From positions 142,773 to 206,772 of the forward strand of contig ONGG01000002.1 in NCBI GenBank assembly GCA_900317305.1: a stretch of DNA of 64,000 bases. Direction: 5' to 3'. This document shows positions 25,100 through 32,587 of the stretch, piece by piece. The notes under the pieces are model-generated. The model was not told where the DNA came from. It was given only the letters and a program-made list of their open reading frames with translations, and ran no database searches. The first letter of the stretch is position 1, and the number at the start of each line of letters is the position of its first letter. The position numbers and the translations under genes are program-made. Source of the stretch: an uncultured Prevotellaceae bacterium. GTDB taxonomy: Bacteria; Bacteroidota; Bacteroidia; Bacteroidales; Bacteroidaceae.

Positions 25100-25107
25100 T
25101 ATTTTTG
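25100..25107 (+). promoter_or_regulatory. -7 promoter box for the NAD kinase/ABC unit
   Basis: TATTTTTG ends 19 bp before the ATG at 25127 and rules out the longer in-frame start at 25049. Confidence 0.55.
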
Positions 25108-25126
25108 CAGCCTAATTATCATTGCC

Positions 25127-26014
25127 ATGTCAGTAAAAAAACTGAGATTCGCCATCTTCGGAAACATCTATCAGGCCAAGAAATCGGTTTCGATACAGAA
25201 AATCCTCTCTTTCCTCTACGAGAGAAAGGCCGAGGTGTGTATCGACAGTGAGTTCTATACCTTCCTCACCGACGGCCTGCACATCGATGTCAAGGTCGAC
25301 AGGGTGTTCGAGGGCGATGACTTCGAGGCCGACTATGTCATCTCCATGGGTGGCGACGGCACATTCCTCAAGGCGGCAAGCCGAGTGGGCACCAAGTGCA
25401 TCCCCATCATGGGTGTGAACATGGGCCGGCTGGGCTTCCTTGCCGACGTGGGCCCCTCCGAGATTGAGCATGCTCTCTTGGCCGTCTATGCCGGACAGTA
25501 CAAGATCGAGGAGCATGTGGCCATCATGGTCGAGACCGAGGGCGTGAGCCAACTCGTGGGTTGTCCTTTCGCACTCAACGACATCGCTGTGCTCAAGCGC
25601 GACAACGCATCGATGATCACCATCCGCACGAGCATCAACGGCGAGCATCTCGTCAATTACCAGGCCGACGGACTTATCGTCAGCACCCCTACGGGGAGTA
25701 CGGCCTACTCGCTGTCGAACGGTGGTCCGATCATCGCCCCGCAGGCTGGGGTGCTCTGCCTGTCGCCGGTGGCCCCGCACAGTCTTAACGTGCGCCCCAT
25801 CGTGGTGCCCGACGACGCCGTGGTGCGCCTGTGTGTGGAGAGCCGTAACCATAATTTCCTCGTGGCCGTGGACGGAAGGTCGGAGAAATGTGCCGAGGGC
25901 ACCACGCTCACCATCCGCAAGGCCCCGTATCCCGTAAAAATCATCAAGCGCAATACCCACAAGTACTTCCACACACTCAGAGAGAAAATGATGTGGGGCG
26001 CCGACACAAGATAG
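25127..26014 (+). CDS. nadK: NAD kinase
   Basis: Cytoplasmic enzyme of 295 residues that phosphorylates NAD to NADP. The family signatures are intact: GGDGT with Asp 77 (MGGDGTFLKA), NMGRLGFLA, and the ligand-binding stretch DGLIVSTPTGSTAYSLSNGG. Length is typical. The ABC exporter gene begins 7 bp after its stop, so they share a transcript. Confidence 0.97.
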   Translation: MSVKKLRFAIFGNIYQAKKSVSIQKILSFLYERKAEVCIDSEFYTFLTDGLHIDVKVDRVFEGDDFEADYVISMGGDGTFLKAASRVGTKCIPIMGVNMGRLGFLADVGPSEIEHALLAVYAGQYKIEEHVAIMVETEGVSQLVGCPFALNDIAVLKRDNASMITIRTSINGEHLVNYQADGLIVSTPTGSTAYSLSNGGPIIAPQAGVLCLSPVAPHSLNVRPIVVPDDAVVRLCVESRNHNFLVAVDGRSEKCAEGTTLTIRKAPYPVKIIKRNTHKYFHTLREKMMWGADTR

Positions 26015-26021
26015 AACAGAT

Positions 26022-27698
26022 ATGCTGAAGAGAATAAAGAATTATCTCACTACCCCCGACAGCGCCTACTCCGCTGGCGAAATCCTCAGGTGGCTGTGGC
26101 AGGCATGGAAGGGAAACCGGTTCCAGGCCATCCTCAATGCGTCGCTGGGACTGATGGGCGTAGTGGTGAGTCTGGCAGCTGTATGGGCTTTACAGAATGC
26201 CATTGATATCGCCTCGCATGTGAAACAGGGGTCCATTTACGGTGCTGTGGGCATCATGGCAGGCCTCGTGCTGTGCAACTTTGCCATCAACATCTCGAGC
26301 GTGTGGATAAAGAACATCCTGGGTATCAAGGCGCGCAACCGCATGCAGCAGGCCATGCTCGACAGATTGCTCAAGTCGGAGTGGCACAGCAAGGAGAAAC
26401 GGCACAGCGGCGACGTGATCAACCGACTGGAGACGGATGTCAACCACGTCATCAACTTCCTCACCGAGACGCTCCCCTCTTCGGTGTCTACCTTGGCCTT
26501 GTTCATCGGTTCTTTCGGCTATCTCTTCTTTCTCGACAGGATGCTCTCGCTCATCATCGTGGGCATGGTGCCCATCGTGGTGTTGCTCAGCAGGGTGTAT
26601 ATGAAGAAGATGCGGTATCTCTCCAAGGAGGTGAGAACCTCCGACAGTAAGGTGCAGAGCGTGCTCACCGAGACGGTGCAGAACCGTATGCTCATCAAAA
26701 TCATGGAGAGCGACGACGCTATGGTCGACAAACTGGAGGATACGCAGAGCGAGTTGCGCCAGAAAGTGGTGAAACGCACTTGGTTCTCGGTGATTGCCAA
26801 CTTCATTCTCAACTTCGGATTCTCACTGGGATACCTTATCGCTTTCCTGTGGTCGGCCATCCGGCTCTCCAACCATACGCTCACCTTTGGTGGCATGACG
26901 GCTTTCCTCCAACTCGTCAACCGCGTGCAATATCCTGCCAGGAACCTCACCCGCTTGGTGCCACAGTTCGTGTATGTGTTCACTGCTGCCGAGCGCTTGA
27001 TGGAACTGGAGGAGAACCCGCTCGAGGAGCAGGGCAAGCCCATCTATGTGAAGGCGCCTTGCGGCATACGGCTCACGGATGTGTGCTATGCCTATGAGGA
27101 CAGTGGTGGTAATGTGATCGACAACCTGTCGTTCGATTTCAAACCCGGCAGTTGTACGGCCATCCTGGGCGAGACAGGTGCCGGAAAGACCACGCTCGTG
27201 AGGATGATTCTTGCGCTGATGAAACCGCAGCAGGGCAAGGTGGAAATCTACAACGACCACATCCATAAGACGCTCACCCCGCGTATGCGCTGCAACTTCG
27301 TCTATGTGCCTCAGGGCAACACCTTGCTCAGCGGTACCATCCGCGACAACCTGCGTCTGGGCAAGCTCGATGCCACCGACGAGGAGATGAAAGAGGCGCT
27401 CCATATGAGTTGTGCCGACTTCGTGCTCGATTTGCCCGAAGGACTCGAGACCATTTGCTCGGAGTCGGGTGGCGGACTGAGTGAGGGACAGGCCCAGCGC
27501 ATCGCCATAGCACGTGCGTTGCTGCGCGACAGGTCGATTATGCTTTTCGACGAGGCCACGAGTGCCCTCGACCCTGATACGGAGCGCCAACTGCTCCAGA
27601 ACATTCTTGAGAAGCACGACAAGACCGTCATCTTCATCACCCACCGTCCGGCCGTGGTCGACTACTGCGACCAGACGTTGAAAGTGGAGAAAATCTGA
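26022..27698 (+). CDS. ABC exporter half-transporter (permease plus ATPase)
   Basis: Inner membrane protein of 558 residues with a six-helix transmembrane domain (about 1-340) fused to an ATPase domain. Walker A is GETGAGKTT (about 383-391), the Q-loop VPQGN, the signature LSEGQ (about 486-490, in place of the common LSGGQ), Walker B IMLFDEAT and the H-loop ITHR. Such proteins dimerise and export lipids, peptides or drugs. The substrate is unknown; co-transcription with nadK gives no clue. Confidence 0.93.
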   Translation: MLKRIKNYLTTPDSAYSAGEILRWLWQAWKGNRFQAILNASLGLMGVVVSLAAVWALQNAIDIASHVKQGSIYGAVGIMAGLVLCNFAINISSVWIKNILGIKARNRMQQAMLDRLLKSEWHSKEKRHSGDVINRLETDVNHVINFLTETLPSSVSTLALFIGSFGYLFFLDRMLSLIIVGMVPIVVLLSRVYMKKMRYLSKEVRTSDSKVQSVLTETVQNRMLIKIMESDDAMVDKLEDTQSELRQKVVKRTWFSVIANFILNFGFSLGYLIAFLWSAIRLSNHTLTFGGMTAFLQLVNRVQYPARNLTRLVPQFVYVFTAAERLMELEENPLEEQGKPIYVKAPCGIRLTDVCYAYEDSGGNVIDNLSFDFKPGSCTAILGETGAGKTTLVRMILALMKPQQGKVEIYNDHIHKTLTPRMRCNFVYVPQGNTLLSGTIRDNLRLGKLDATDEEMKEALHMSCADFVLDLPEGLETICSESGGGLSEGQAQRIAIARALLRDRSIMLFDEATSALDPDTERQLLQNILEKHDKTVIFITHRPAVVDYCDQTLKVEKI

Positions 27699-27715
27699 TG
27701 GCGGAGTGTCAAAAG

Positions 27716-27780
27716 AAATAACTCAACTTTAGCAAGTTGAGAGGAGTTCAGAAGTTGAGCGAATGCGAAACTTCAATAAA
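27716..27780. repeat. Dispersed intergenic repeat, copy C
   Basis: Hairpin CTCAACTT tagc AAGTTGAG (27722-27741), then an inverted form of the 8-mer (GGAGTTCAGAAGTTGAG) running into GAGCGAATGCGAAAC (27757-27771). Confidence 0.7.
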
Positions 27781-27782
27781 TA

Positions 27783-27820
27783 AGAAAAGCGTGGTAGGGA
27801 TTACCTTACCACGCTTTTCT
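27783..27820. terminator. Bidirectional terminator overlapping the end of the GH53 gene
   Basis: Perfect 14-bp arms (AGAAAAGCGTGGTA, 27783-27796, and TACCACGCTTTTCT, 27807-27820) with a 10-nt loop. The right arm encodes the last residues of the GH53 protein and the loop holds its stop codon. T-rich flanks exist on both sides, so it can serve the convergent ABC transcript too. Confidence 0.9.
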
Positions 27821-29072
27821 TTCCGTTGATGATGTAGATGCCCGGAGGCAGGTTCTTCACAGAGGTGTCGATACGTCGGCCATCCAGGCTGTATGCATCT
27901 CCCACCGGCATGGGAATCCTTGGATATTCTGTTATGCCCACGCTCTCGTTCATGAAGTTCTTGAGCACGTAGAGGGCCGGCTCGGCTTTTCCCGTCTGGT
28001 TGTCGAAGAGGCCGGCGTTATACCAGTTGTCGGTCACGCGTTGGGTGTTCCAGTCAAGTCCATACTCATTGGCTTCCATGAACCACCAGAACATGCCGTT
28101 CACGTTGGCGTGGTTGTTGAGGATGTCGATGAGAGCCAGGGTGAAGGCTTTCTGTCCCTCGCCGTTGATGGGGTAGGTGGCCGAGAGGTCGTAGTCGACG
28201 CCAGAGGGTTGCCAGTCGTGGTAGTAGCCCACCTCCACAATCATGATTTTCTTGTCAGGGTAGCTGCTCTCCATCTGGGTTAGCGCGTTGTTCAGGGTGT
28301 TGAGCGTGCCGTGGTAGTAGGGGTAGTACGACAGGCCGATGATATCGTAATCCACGGAGTAGTCCTTCATCTTCTGGTAGAAGGCTTTGAGCACGTTGAC
28401 GTTGGCCACGCGCTCGGTGTGGATCACTACCTGGGCATTGGGACATTCCTCGCGGCATGCCTCGATGGCACGCTTCAGCAGAGTGGTGAAGCGGGGCCAG
28501 TTGGCGTCGCTGTTGGTGTATACCTTCTTCAGCTGCGATGTGGGGTCGGTAGAGCGGCCCCAGAGCATGCCATAACTGATTTCATTGCCCGTCTGGATGA
28601 AGTCGGGGGTGGCTCCGGCAGCTTTCATTTGCTGCAGCACATCCTTGGTATACGTATAGATCTTGTCGTAGAGTTGGTCGTCGTTCAGGTCGGCCCAGGC
28701 TTGTGGTGTCCATTGCTTCACGGGGTCGGCCCAGGTGTCGGAGTAGTGGAAGTCGAGCATCAGGGCCATGCCGGCGTCCTTGATTTGCTTGCCCAGTGCC
28801 TTCACGTATTCCAGGTCTTGCACCACGCCCTGTCCCTTGTGGTCGGAGGGAGCGTTCTCGGGATTGACGAAGAGACGCACGCGCATGGCGTTCATGCCCT
28901 GCTCGCCGAAATAGGGCAGGGGGGCGTCGATGGGCGTGCCGTCGGTGGCGAGGTATTTCGCGCCATGCGACACGTAGGAGGGCAGCAGCGATATGTCGCC
29001 GCCGAAATATTTGCCGTCGGCCAGCATAGGCATGGCGACGACACACAGGATGAGGGTCAGCAGTTTTCTCAT
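27801..29072 (-). CDS. GH53 endo-beta-1,4-galactanase
   Basis: Secreted enzyme of 423 residues that cuts beta-1,4-galactan side chains of pectin. After a signal peptide comes the GH53 barrel: GGDISLLPSYVSHG at the start, MRVRLFVNPENAPSDHKGQG, acid/base Glu 164 in TGNEISYGMLWG and nucleophile Glu 280 in IMIVEVGYYHDW. The last 35 residues (YSLDGRRIDTSVKNLPPGIY, ending NGKKSVVR) form a tail resembling those of the amylase next door and of the protein at 61532. That tail may be a sorting signal. Its target (galactan) differs from the starch theme of the neighbouring genes, so it may not belong to the same regulon; no LacI-type palindrome lies upstream. Confidence 0.93.
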   Translation of the reverse strand: MRKLLTLILCVVAMPMLADGKYFGGDISLLPSYVSHGAKYLATDGTPIDAPLPYFGEQGMNAMRVRLFVNPENAPSDHKGQGVVQDLEYVKALGKQIKDAGMALMLDFHYSDTWADPVKQWTPQAWADLNDDQLYDKIYTYTKDVLQQMKAAGATPDFIQTGNEISYGMLWGRSTDPTSQLKKVYTNSDANWPRFTTLLKRAIEACREECPNAQVVIHTERVANVNVLKAFYQKMKDYSVDYDIIGLSYYPYYHGTLNTLNNALTQMESSYPDKKIMIVEVGYYHDWQPSGVDYDLSATYPINGEGQKAFTLALIDILNNHANVNGMFWWFMEANEYGLDWNTQRVTDNWYNAGLFDNQTGKAEPALYVLKNFMNESVGITEYPRIPMPVGDAYSLDGRRIDTSVKNLPPGIYIINGKKSVVR

Positions 29073-29105
29073 GTTCAGTTTTTAGGTTGATGGTTTTTCC
29101 GACTG

Positions 29106-29113
29106 CGAAAATA
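29106..29113 (-). promoter_or_regulatory. Possible -7 promoter box for the GH53 gene
   Basis: Complement reads TATTTTCG, one mismatch from TAnnTTTG, 34 bp upstream of the start. The terminator at 29164-29200 between amylase and GH53 genes makes a separate promoter necessary. Confidence 0.35.
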
Positions 29114-29163
29114 CGGCTTTCTCAAGAGATATGCAAATTTTTGAGTTACTATTTGCTGAGATG

Positions 29164-29200
29164 AAATGGGGGATGCCGTCATGTTGGCACCCCCCATTTT
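29164..29200 (-). terminator. Intrinsic terminator for the amylase gene
   Basis: Arms AAATGGGGGATGCC and GGCACCCCCCATTT pair with one mismatch around an 8-nt loop, 22 bp after the amylase stop. It is A/T-rich on both sides. Confidence 0.8.
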
Positions 29201-29221
29201 CTATGCTTTCTGTAGTGTATG

Positions 29222-31279
29222 CTATCTCACCACAACCTTCTTGTGGCCCATGATGTAGAGGCCGGCCGGAAGACCTCGTGTCGACTCGCTGAGGCTGGTG
29301 CCCGGCGTGCCGCGGCGTATCAGGCGGCCGTCGATGCTGTAGATGTCGGCACTCCCCTTGCCAGTGGCCAGGGTGGGCTGAGCGATGCCCGTCTCCACCT
29401 GGTTCACCAGGTTTTTGCCACCCTCGGTGGCCGTCGAGACCTCGAAGAAGGTGGTCTGGTTGATGCCCACGATATCTACGGTCTGCGGACTGCCGTTGTT
29501 GGTGCTGAACACGAAGTTCACCTCGTCGGTGGCACTGTTGATGGTGTACGACTTCTTGAACCAGTTCTTGCCCTCGGCACTCACGGTGGTGGTCACCTTG
29601 TCGCCGGGCCATGAGCTGTTGGAGGGCGAGTGTGTGCCGTCGCCACCCCATGTCCAGAAGTTCACGCTGCTCCAGCCCACGGCGTCGGTGTTCACGTAGA
29701 TGTCGATGGCATAGGGCTCGAAGGTCGAGACGGTGTACTCACGGGTGATGATGCTGCTCACGTTGCCGCCTTTCAGCAGACCCACCTTCAGCGTGGTGGT
29801 GCCAGCGGGTATGGTGATGGTGGTGCCGCTGGCCACACGGGTGCTCTGGGCGGTCGGCTCGCTGCCGTCGGTGGTGTAGACGAGCTGGGCGCCCTCGTCC
29901 TCGCTCACGGCGGTGAGGGTGGCGCTCTGTGCCCCGTCATACTCGCCCGAGGGCAGGTCGACCCATGCCAGTTCGGCGGTCTTGGCCAGGAAGTAGGCGT
30001 AGTGGTAGCCCGAGAGGATGCGCTGCCAACGGGTGCCGGGCTCGTAGCTGGTGGCGTTGTTGCCCACCACGGCCAGCAGTTCGCTCTTGTCGCCGGTCAC
30101 GCGCACGGCGTAGTAGTTGGTGTTGTTGGCCTGGTTGGCATAGGTGCTCATGCTTTGGATGCCAGCGGCCTGGCGGGCGTTGATCATCATCTTGATGTCT
30201 TTCTTGCAGGCCATCCAGTGGGTCATGAACACGCAGGGAGTGCCGGGCATGGCCAGCAGGTAGGCATTGGCGGCCAGCGTGTCGCGCACGATGGGGTCCT
30301 GGCCGGCGTTGGCGCGGCGCTCGGTGTCGTGGTTCTCCACGAAGGTCACGGCATAGCGGCGGTAGCCACCATTCTCGTAGTTGTTGCTCATCAGTGGCCA
30401 GCTGCCATCGTTCTGCTTGCCCAGATAGGTCCAGTCGTTGCGGTTGATGGCGTTGCGCACGGTGTAGCGGAACTGGAAGTCGAAGGCGGCGCTCTGTATC
30501 ACGTCGTTCACCTTCGTGGCATCTATCCAGCGGCGGATGGTGCTCGTGCCGTCCCAGCATTCGCCCACCGAGTATTCCACACCGCAGTTGCTGTTGTACT
30601 GACCGGTGTATGAGCCGCTGTAGCCTTTCACCATGTCGTAGCGGAATCCCGTGTATCCGAGATACTCGCGCAGGTATTTCAGGTAGGCGTTCACGTTGGC
30701 TTGCACGTTGGCGCTCTTGTGGTCGAGGTCGCGCATGCCGCCCCATCCCTCACCGGTGTCGTTGTTGGCCGAGAGCGAGTAGCCGTTCTGCGTGGCCCAG
30801 TTCAGGGTGGCGCCACCGTCGTCGTCACGACAGATGTCGGTGGAACTCATCGAGTAGGTCTGGCCGTCGAGGGGGTTCACCTCGGTGGGGAAGTCCACCC
30901 AGTTGGACAGGTTGCCACGGTGGTTCACCACCACGTCGGCAATCACGCCAGTGCCCTTGGCCTTGAAGGTCTGGATCATCGACTTCAGCTGCTCCTCATT
31001 GCCGAAACTGCTGTTCTGGTCGTACCAGTAGAGGGGGTCGTAGCCCATCGAGGGGTTGTTGGCGGCACGGCCGCTCTGGGGCACCCACACGAGCGAGAAA
31101 TAGTTCGAGATGTCGCTGGCCTGCGATTCGAGCGTGCGCCATTGGCTGGGGGTGAACGAGTCCCAGTAGAAGGCTTGGAGCATCACGCCGTTATAGTTGG
31201 AGGGCCAACCTTGTGCAGAGGCGGTCAGGGCCGATGCCAGCATCAGGATGACAATGCTTAAGGTATTGATTCTCTTCAT
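29222..31279 (-). CDS. Secreted GH13 alpha-amylase with starch-binding module
   Basis: Enzyme of 685 residues that hydrolyses alpha-1,4-glucan. A signal peptide (ending LTASAQG) precedes the GH13 barrel: region I DVVVNH (115-120), region II GFRYDMVKGY with nucleophile Asp 215, region III VGECWDG with acid/base Glu 240, and region IV FVENHD with Asp 318. After the barrel come a chitobiase-like/FN3-type domain (VYTTDGSEPTAQSTRVASGT), a CBM26-like module (about 540-640; YVNTDAVGWSSVNFWTWGGD) and a 40-residue tail (IYSIDGRLIRR...LPAGLYI...KKVVVR). It has its own promoter with a LacI-type operator, separate from the sus operon upstream. Confidence 0.95.
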   Translation of the reverse strand: MKRINTLSIVILMLASALTASAQGWPSNYNGVMLQAFYWDSFTPSQWRTLESQASDISNYFSLVWVPQSGRAANNPSMGYDPLYWYDQNSSFGNEEQLKSMIQTFKAKGTGVIADVVVNHRGNLSNWVDFPTEVNPLDGQTYSMSSTDICRDDDGGATLNWATQNGYSLSANNDTGEGWGGMRDLDHKSANVQANVNAYLKYLREYLGYTGFRYDMVKGYSGSYTGQYNSNCGVEYSVGECWDGTSTIRRWIDATKVNDVIQSAAFDFQFRYTVRNAINRNDWTYLGKQNDGSWPLMSNNYENGGYRRYAVTFVENHDTERRANAGQDPIVRDTLAANAYLLAMPGTPCVFMTHWMACKKDIKMMINARQAAGIQSMSTYANQANNTNYYAVRVTGDKSELLAVVGNNATSYEPGTRWQRILSGYHYAYFLAKTAELAWVDLPSGEYDGAQSATLTAVSEDEGAQLVYTTDGSEPTAQSTRVASGTTITIPAGTTTLKVGLLKGGNVSSIITREYTVSTFEPYAIDIYVNTDAVGWSSVNFWTWGGDGTHSPSNSSWPGDKVTTTVSAEGKNWFKKSYTINSATDEVNFVFSTNNGSPQTVDIVGINQTTFFEVSTATEGGKNLVNQVETGIAQPTLATGKGSADIYSIDGRLIRRGTPGTSLSESTRGLPAGLYIMGHKKVVVR

Positions 31280-31305
31280 ATTGGATGTTTTTAGATTTCT
31301 ATGTG

Positions 31306-31313
31306 CAAATATA
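31306..31313 (-). promoter_or_regulatory. -7 promoter box for the amylase gene
   Basis: Complement reads TATATTTG, 26 bp upstream of the start at 31279. The upstream edge of the box is 62.5 bp from the centre of the operator at 31369-31382. Confidence 0.65.
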
Positions 31314-31368
31314 AGCCGAATATCGGTTGCTTGTCACTTTGGGAAAGGTTTTTTGGCACCATTCGTGA

Positions 31369-31382
31369 TGCAAACGTTTGCA
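31369..31382. promoter_or_regulatory. LacI-type operator upstream of the amylase gene
   Basis: TGCAAACGTTTGCA is a perfect 14-bp palindrome with the central CG typical of LacI-family sites. Its core (GCAAACGTTTGC) is the same as in the palindrome between susC and lacI at 40673-40690. Confidence 0.8.
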
Positions 31383-31394
31383 CAAGGAGCTAAA

Positions 31395-31424
31395 GACAAG
31401 GGGCGCCAACGAGCGCCCCTTGTG
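31395..31424 (-). terminator. Intrinsic terminator for the sus/ompA operon
   Basis: Perfect 11-bp GC-rich arms (ACAAGGGGCGC, 31396-31406, and GCGCCCCTTGT, 31413-31423) with a 6-nt loop, 19 bp after the ompA stop; leftward tail CTTTAG. It separates the operon from the amylase promoter. Confidence 0.8.
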
Positions 31425-31442
31425 TCAGGATTTATACTTTGA

Positions 31443-32567
31443 TTATTCGCCCACGACGATGACGCAGCGGTTGCGGTCGTTCTCGGCGAAGGGCTGTACA
31501 GTGTCACCATACGAGCTCACGTCCATGCGGCTTCTGGAGATGCCTCTCTCCTCGAGGGCCTTGGCCACCTTCTCGGCACGGGCCTTGGCATAGCCCACGT
31601 TGATCTTCGGGTTGCCGGTACCACGGTCGGCATAGCCCTTGATGCTGATGCTCTTGCCAGGATACTTGTTGCACCACTCCACGATGCGGTTCAGGGTAAC
31701 ATCGGGTGATGGATCCGACTCGCGGATGATGTAGAAGAAGGTCTCTTTCAGCGGCTCATCCTTCACCACGGGTTTGGGCTCTGGCTTGGGTTCGGGTTTC
31801 GGCTCTACCACGGGTTTGGGCTCTGGCTTGGGTTCCACCACAGGAGGAGGTGCCACCACGGGGGCGGGAGCCTTCTTCTTCTGACCGAACTTGAAGGTGA
31901 GGCCCACGAGGCCCACGATCTGCCAGTCGGGGTCGAAGTTCGACTTCAGGTTGAAGCAGTCGTTCTTGTAGTTGGCGTCGAGCTCAAGGCTCAGTCCGAA
32001 ATGGGGTGAGAAGCAGTACTCGAACTGTGTGCCGAAACGGCCGTTGAACGAGCTGTGCTTCGTGCCGCATTGGTCGGGACCTACATAGAAGTTGTTGCCC
32101 TTGGTCATGCTGCTCACGATGCCTTTGTACTCATCGAAGTCCCAGCCGTAGTTCACGCCGAAGCCGGCAAGCAGCACCCAGTTGAAGCGCTGCGAGGAGC
32201 GGTTGGGAGAGATGATGTTCGACATGTTCATCAAGAGGTCGAGGTCGCCGGTGATGGCCTTGAACTTGTAGTCGGCGTCACCATTGGGCAGACCGGGGAA
32301 GCGCTCCTGCAGGAAACCACCCTTGGCCTCATAGCCTTGTGCGTGGAGGCGCACACCCACCTTCGGATTGAAGTAGCGGCCGAACGACACGGCAAACTGC
32401 GGTGTGACGAGGTCCATGAAGTCGTAGTGGGTGAGAGTGACTTGGGCACCACCCTGCACAGAGATGAAGTTGTGGGGGTAGTACTCGTCGGTATCTTGTG
32501 CCTGGGCAGCGGTGGACACTCCGAAGAGGAGTGCCACGGCTGCTGCTATGTTCAAAAACTTTTTCAT
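31443..32567 (-). CDS. OmpA-family outer membrane protein
   Basis: Protein of 374 residues, started at the complement of 32565-32567 (MKKFLNIAAAVALLFGVSTAAQAQ). An N-terminal beta-barrel (about 25-225) is followed by a Pro-rich hinge of repeated PKPEPKP-type units (about 235-280) and a C-terminal OmpA peptidoglycan-binding domain (ISIKGYADRGTGNPKINVGY, KALEERGISRSRMDVSSYGD). It links outer membrane and cell wall. It starts 20 bp after the susF-like stop with no promoter box between, so it is read as the last gene of the sus operon, an unusual place for an OmpA protein. Confidence 0.92.
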   Translation of the reverse strand: MKKFLNIAAAVALLFGVSTAAQAQDTDEYYPHNFISVQGGAQVTLTHYDFMDLVTPQFAVSFGRYFNPKVGVRLHAQGYEAKGGFLQERFPGLPNGDADYKFKAITGDLDLLMNMSNIISPNRSSQRFNWVLLAGFGVNYGWDFDEYKGIVSSMTKGNNFYVGPDQCGTKHSSFNGRFGTQFEYCFSPHFGLSLELDANYKNDCFNLKSNFDPDWQIVGLVGLTFKFGQKKKAPAPVVAPPPVVEPKPEPKPVVEPKPEPKPEPKPVVKDEPLKETFFYIIRESDPSPDVTLNRIVEWCNKYPGKSISIKGYADRGTGNPKINVGYAKARAEKVAKALEERGISRSRMDVSSYGDTVQPFAENDRNRCVIVVGE

Positions 32568-32587
32568 AGTTGCCAAAAGTTATGTTA

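Noticed and set aside
29630-30613. 327-codon open frame on the plus strand inside the amylase gene
   Set aside because: Valine/glycine-rich shadow of the amylase frame with no recognisable domain.
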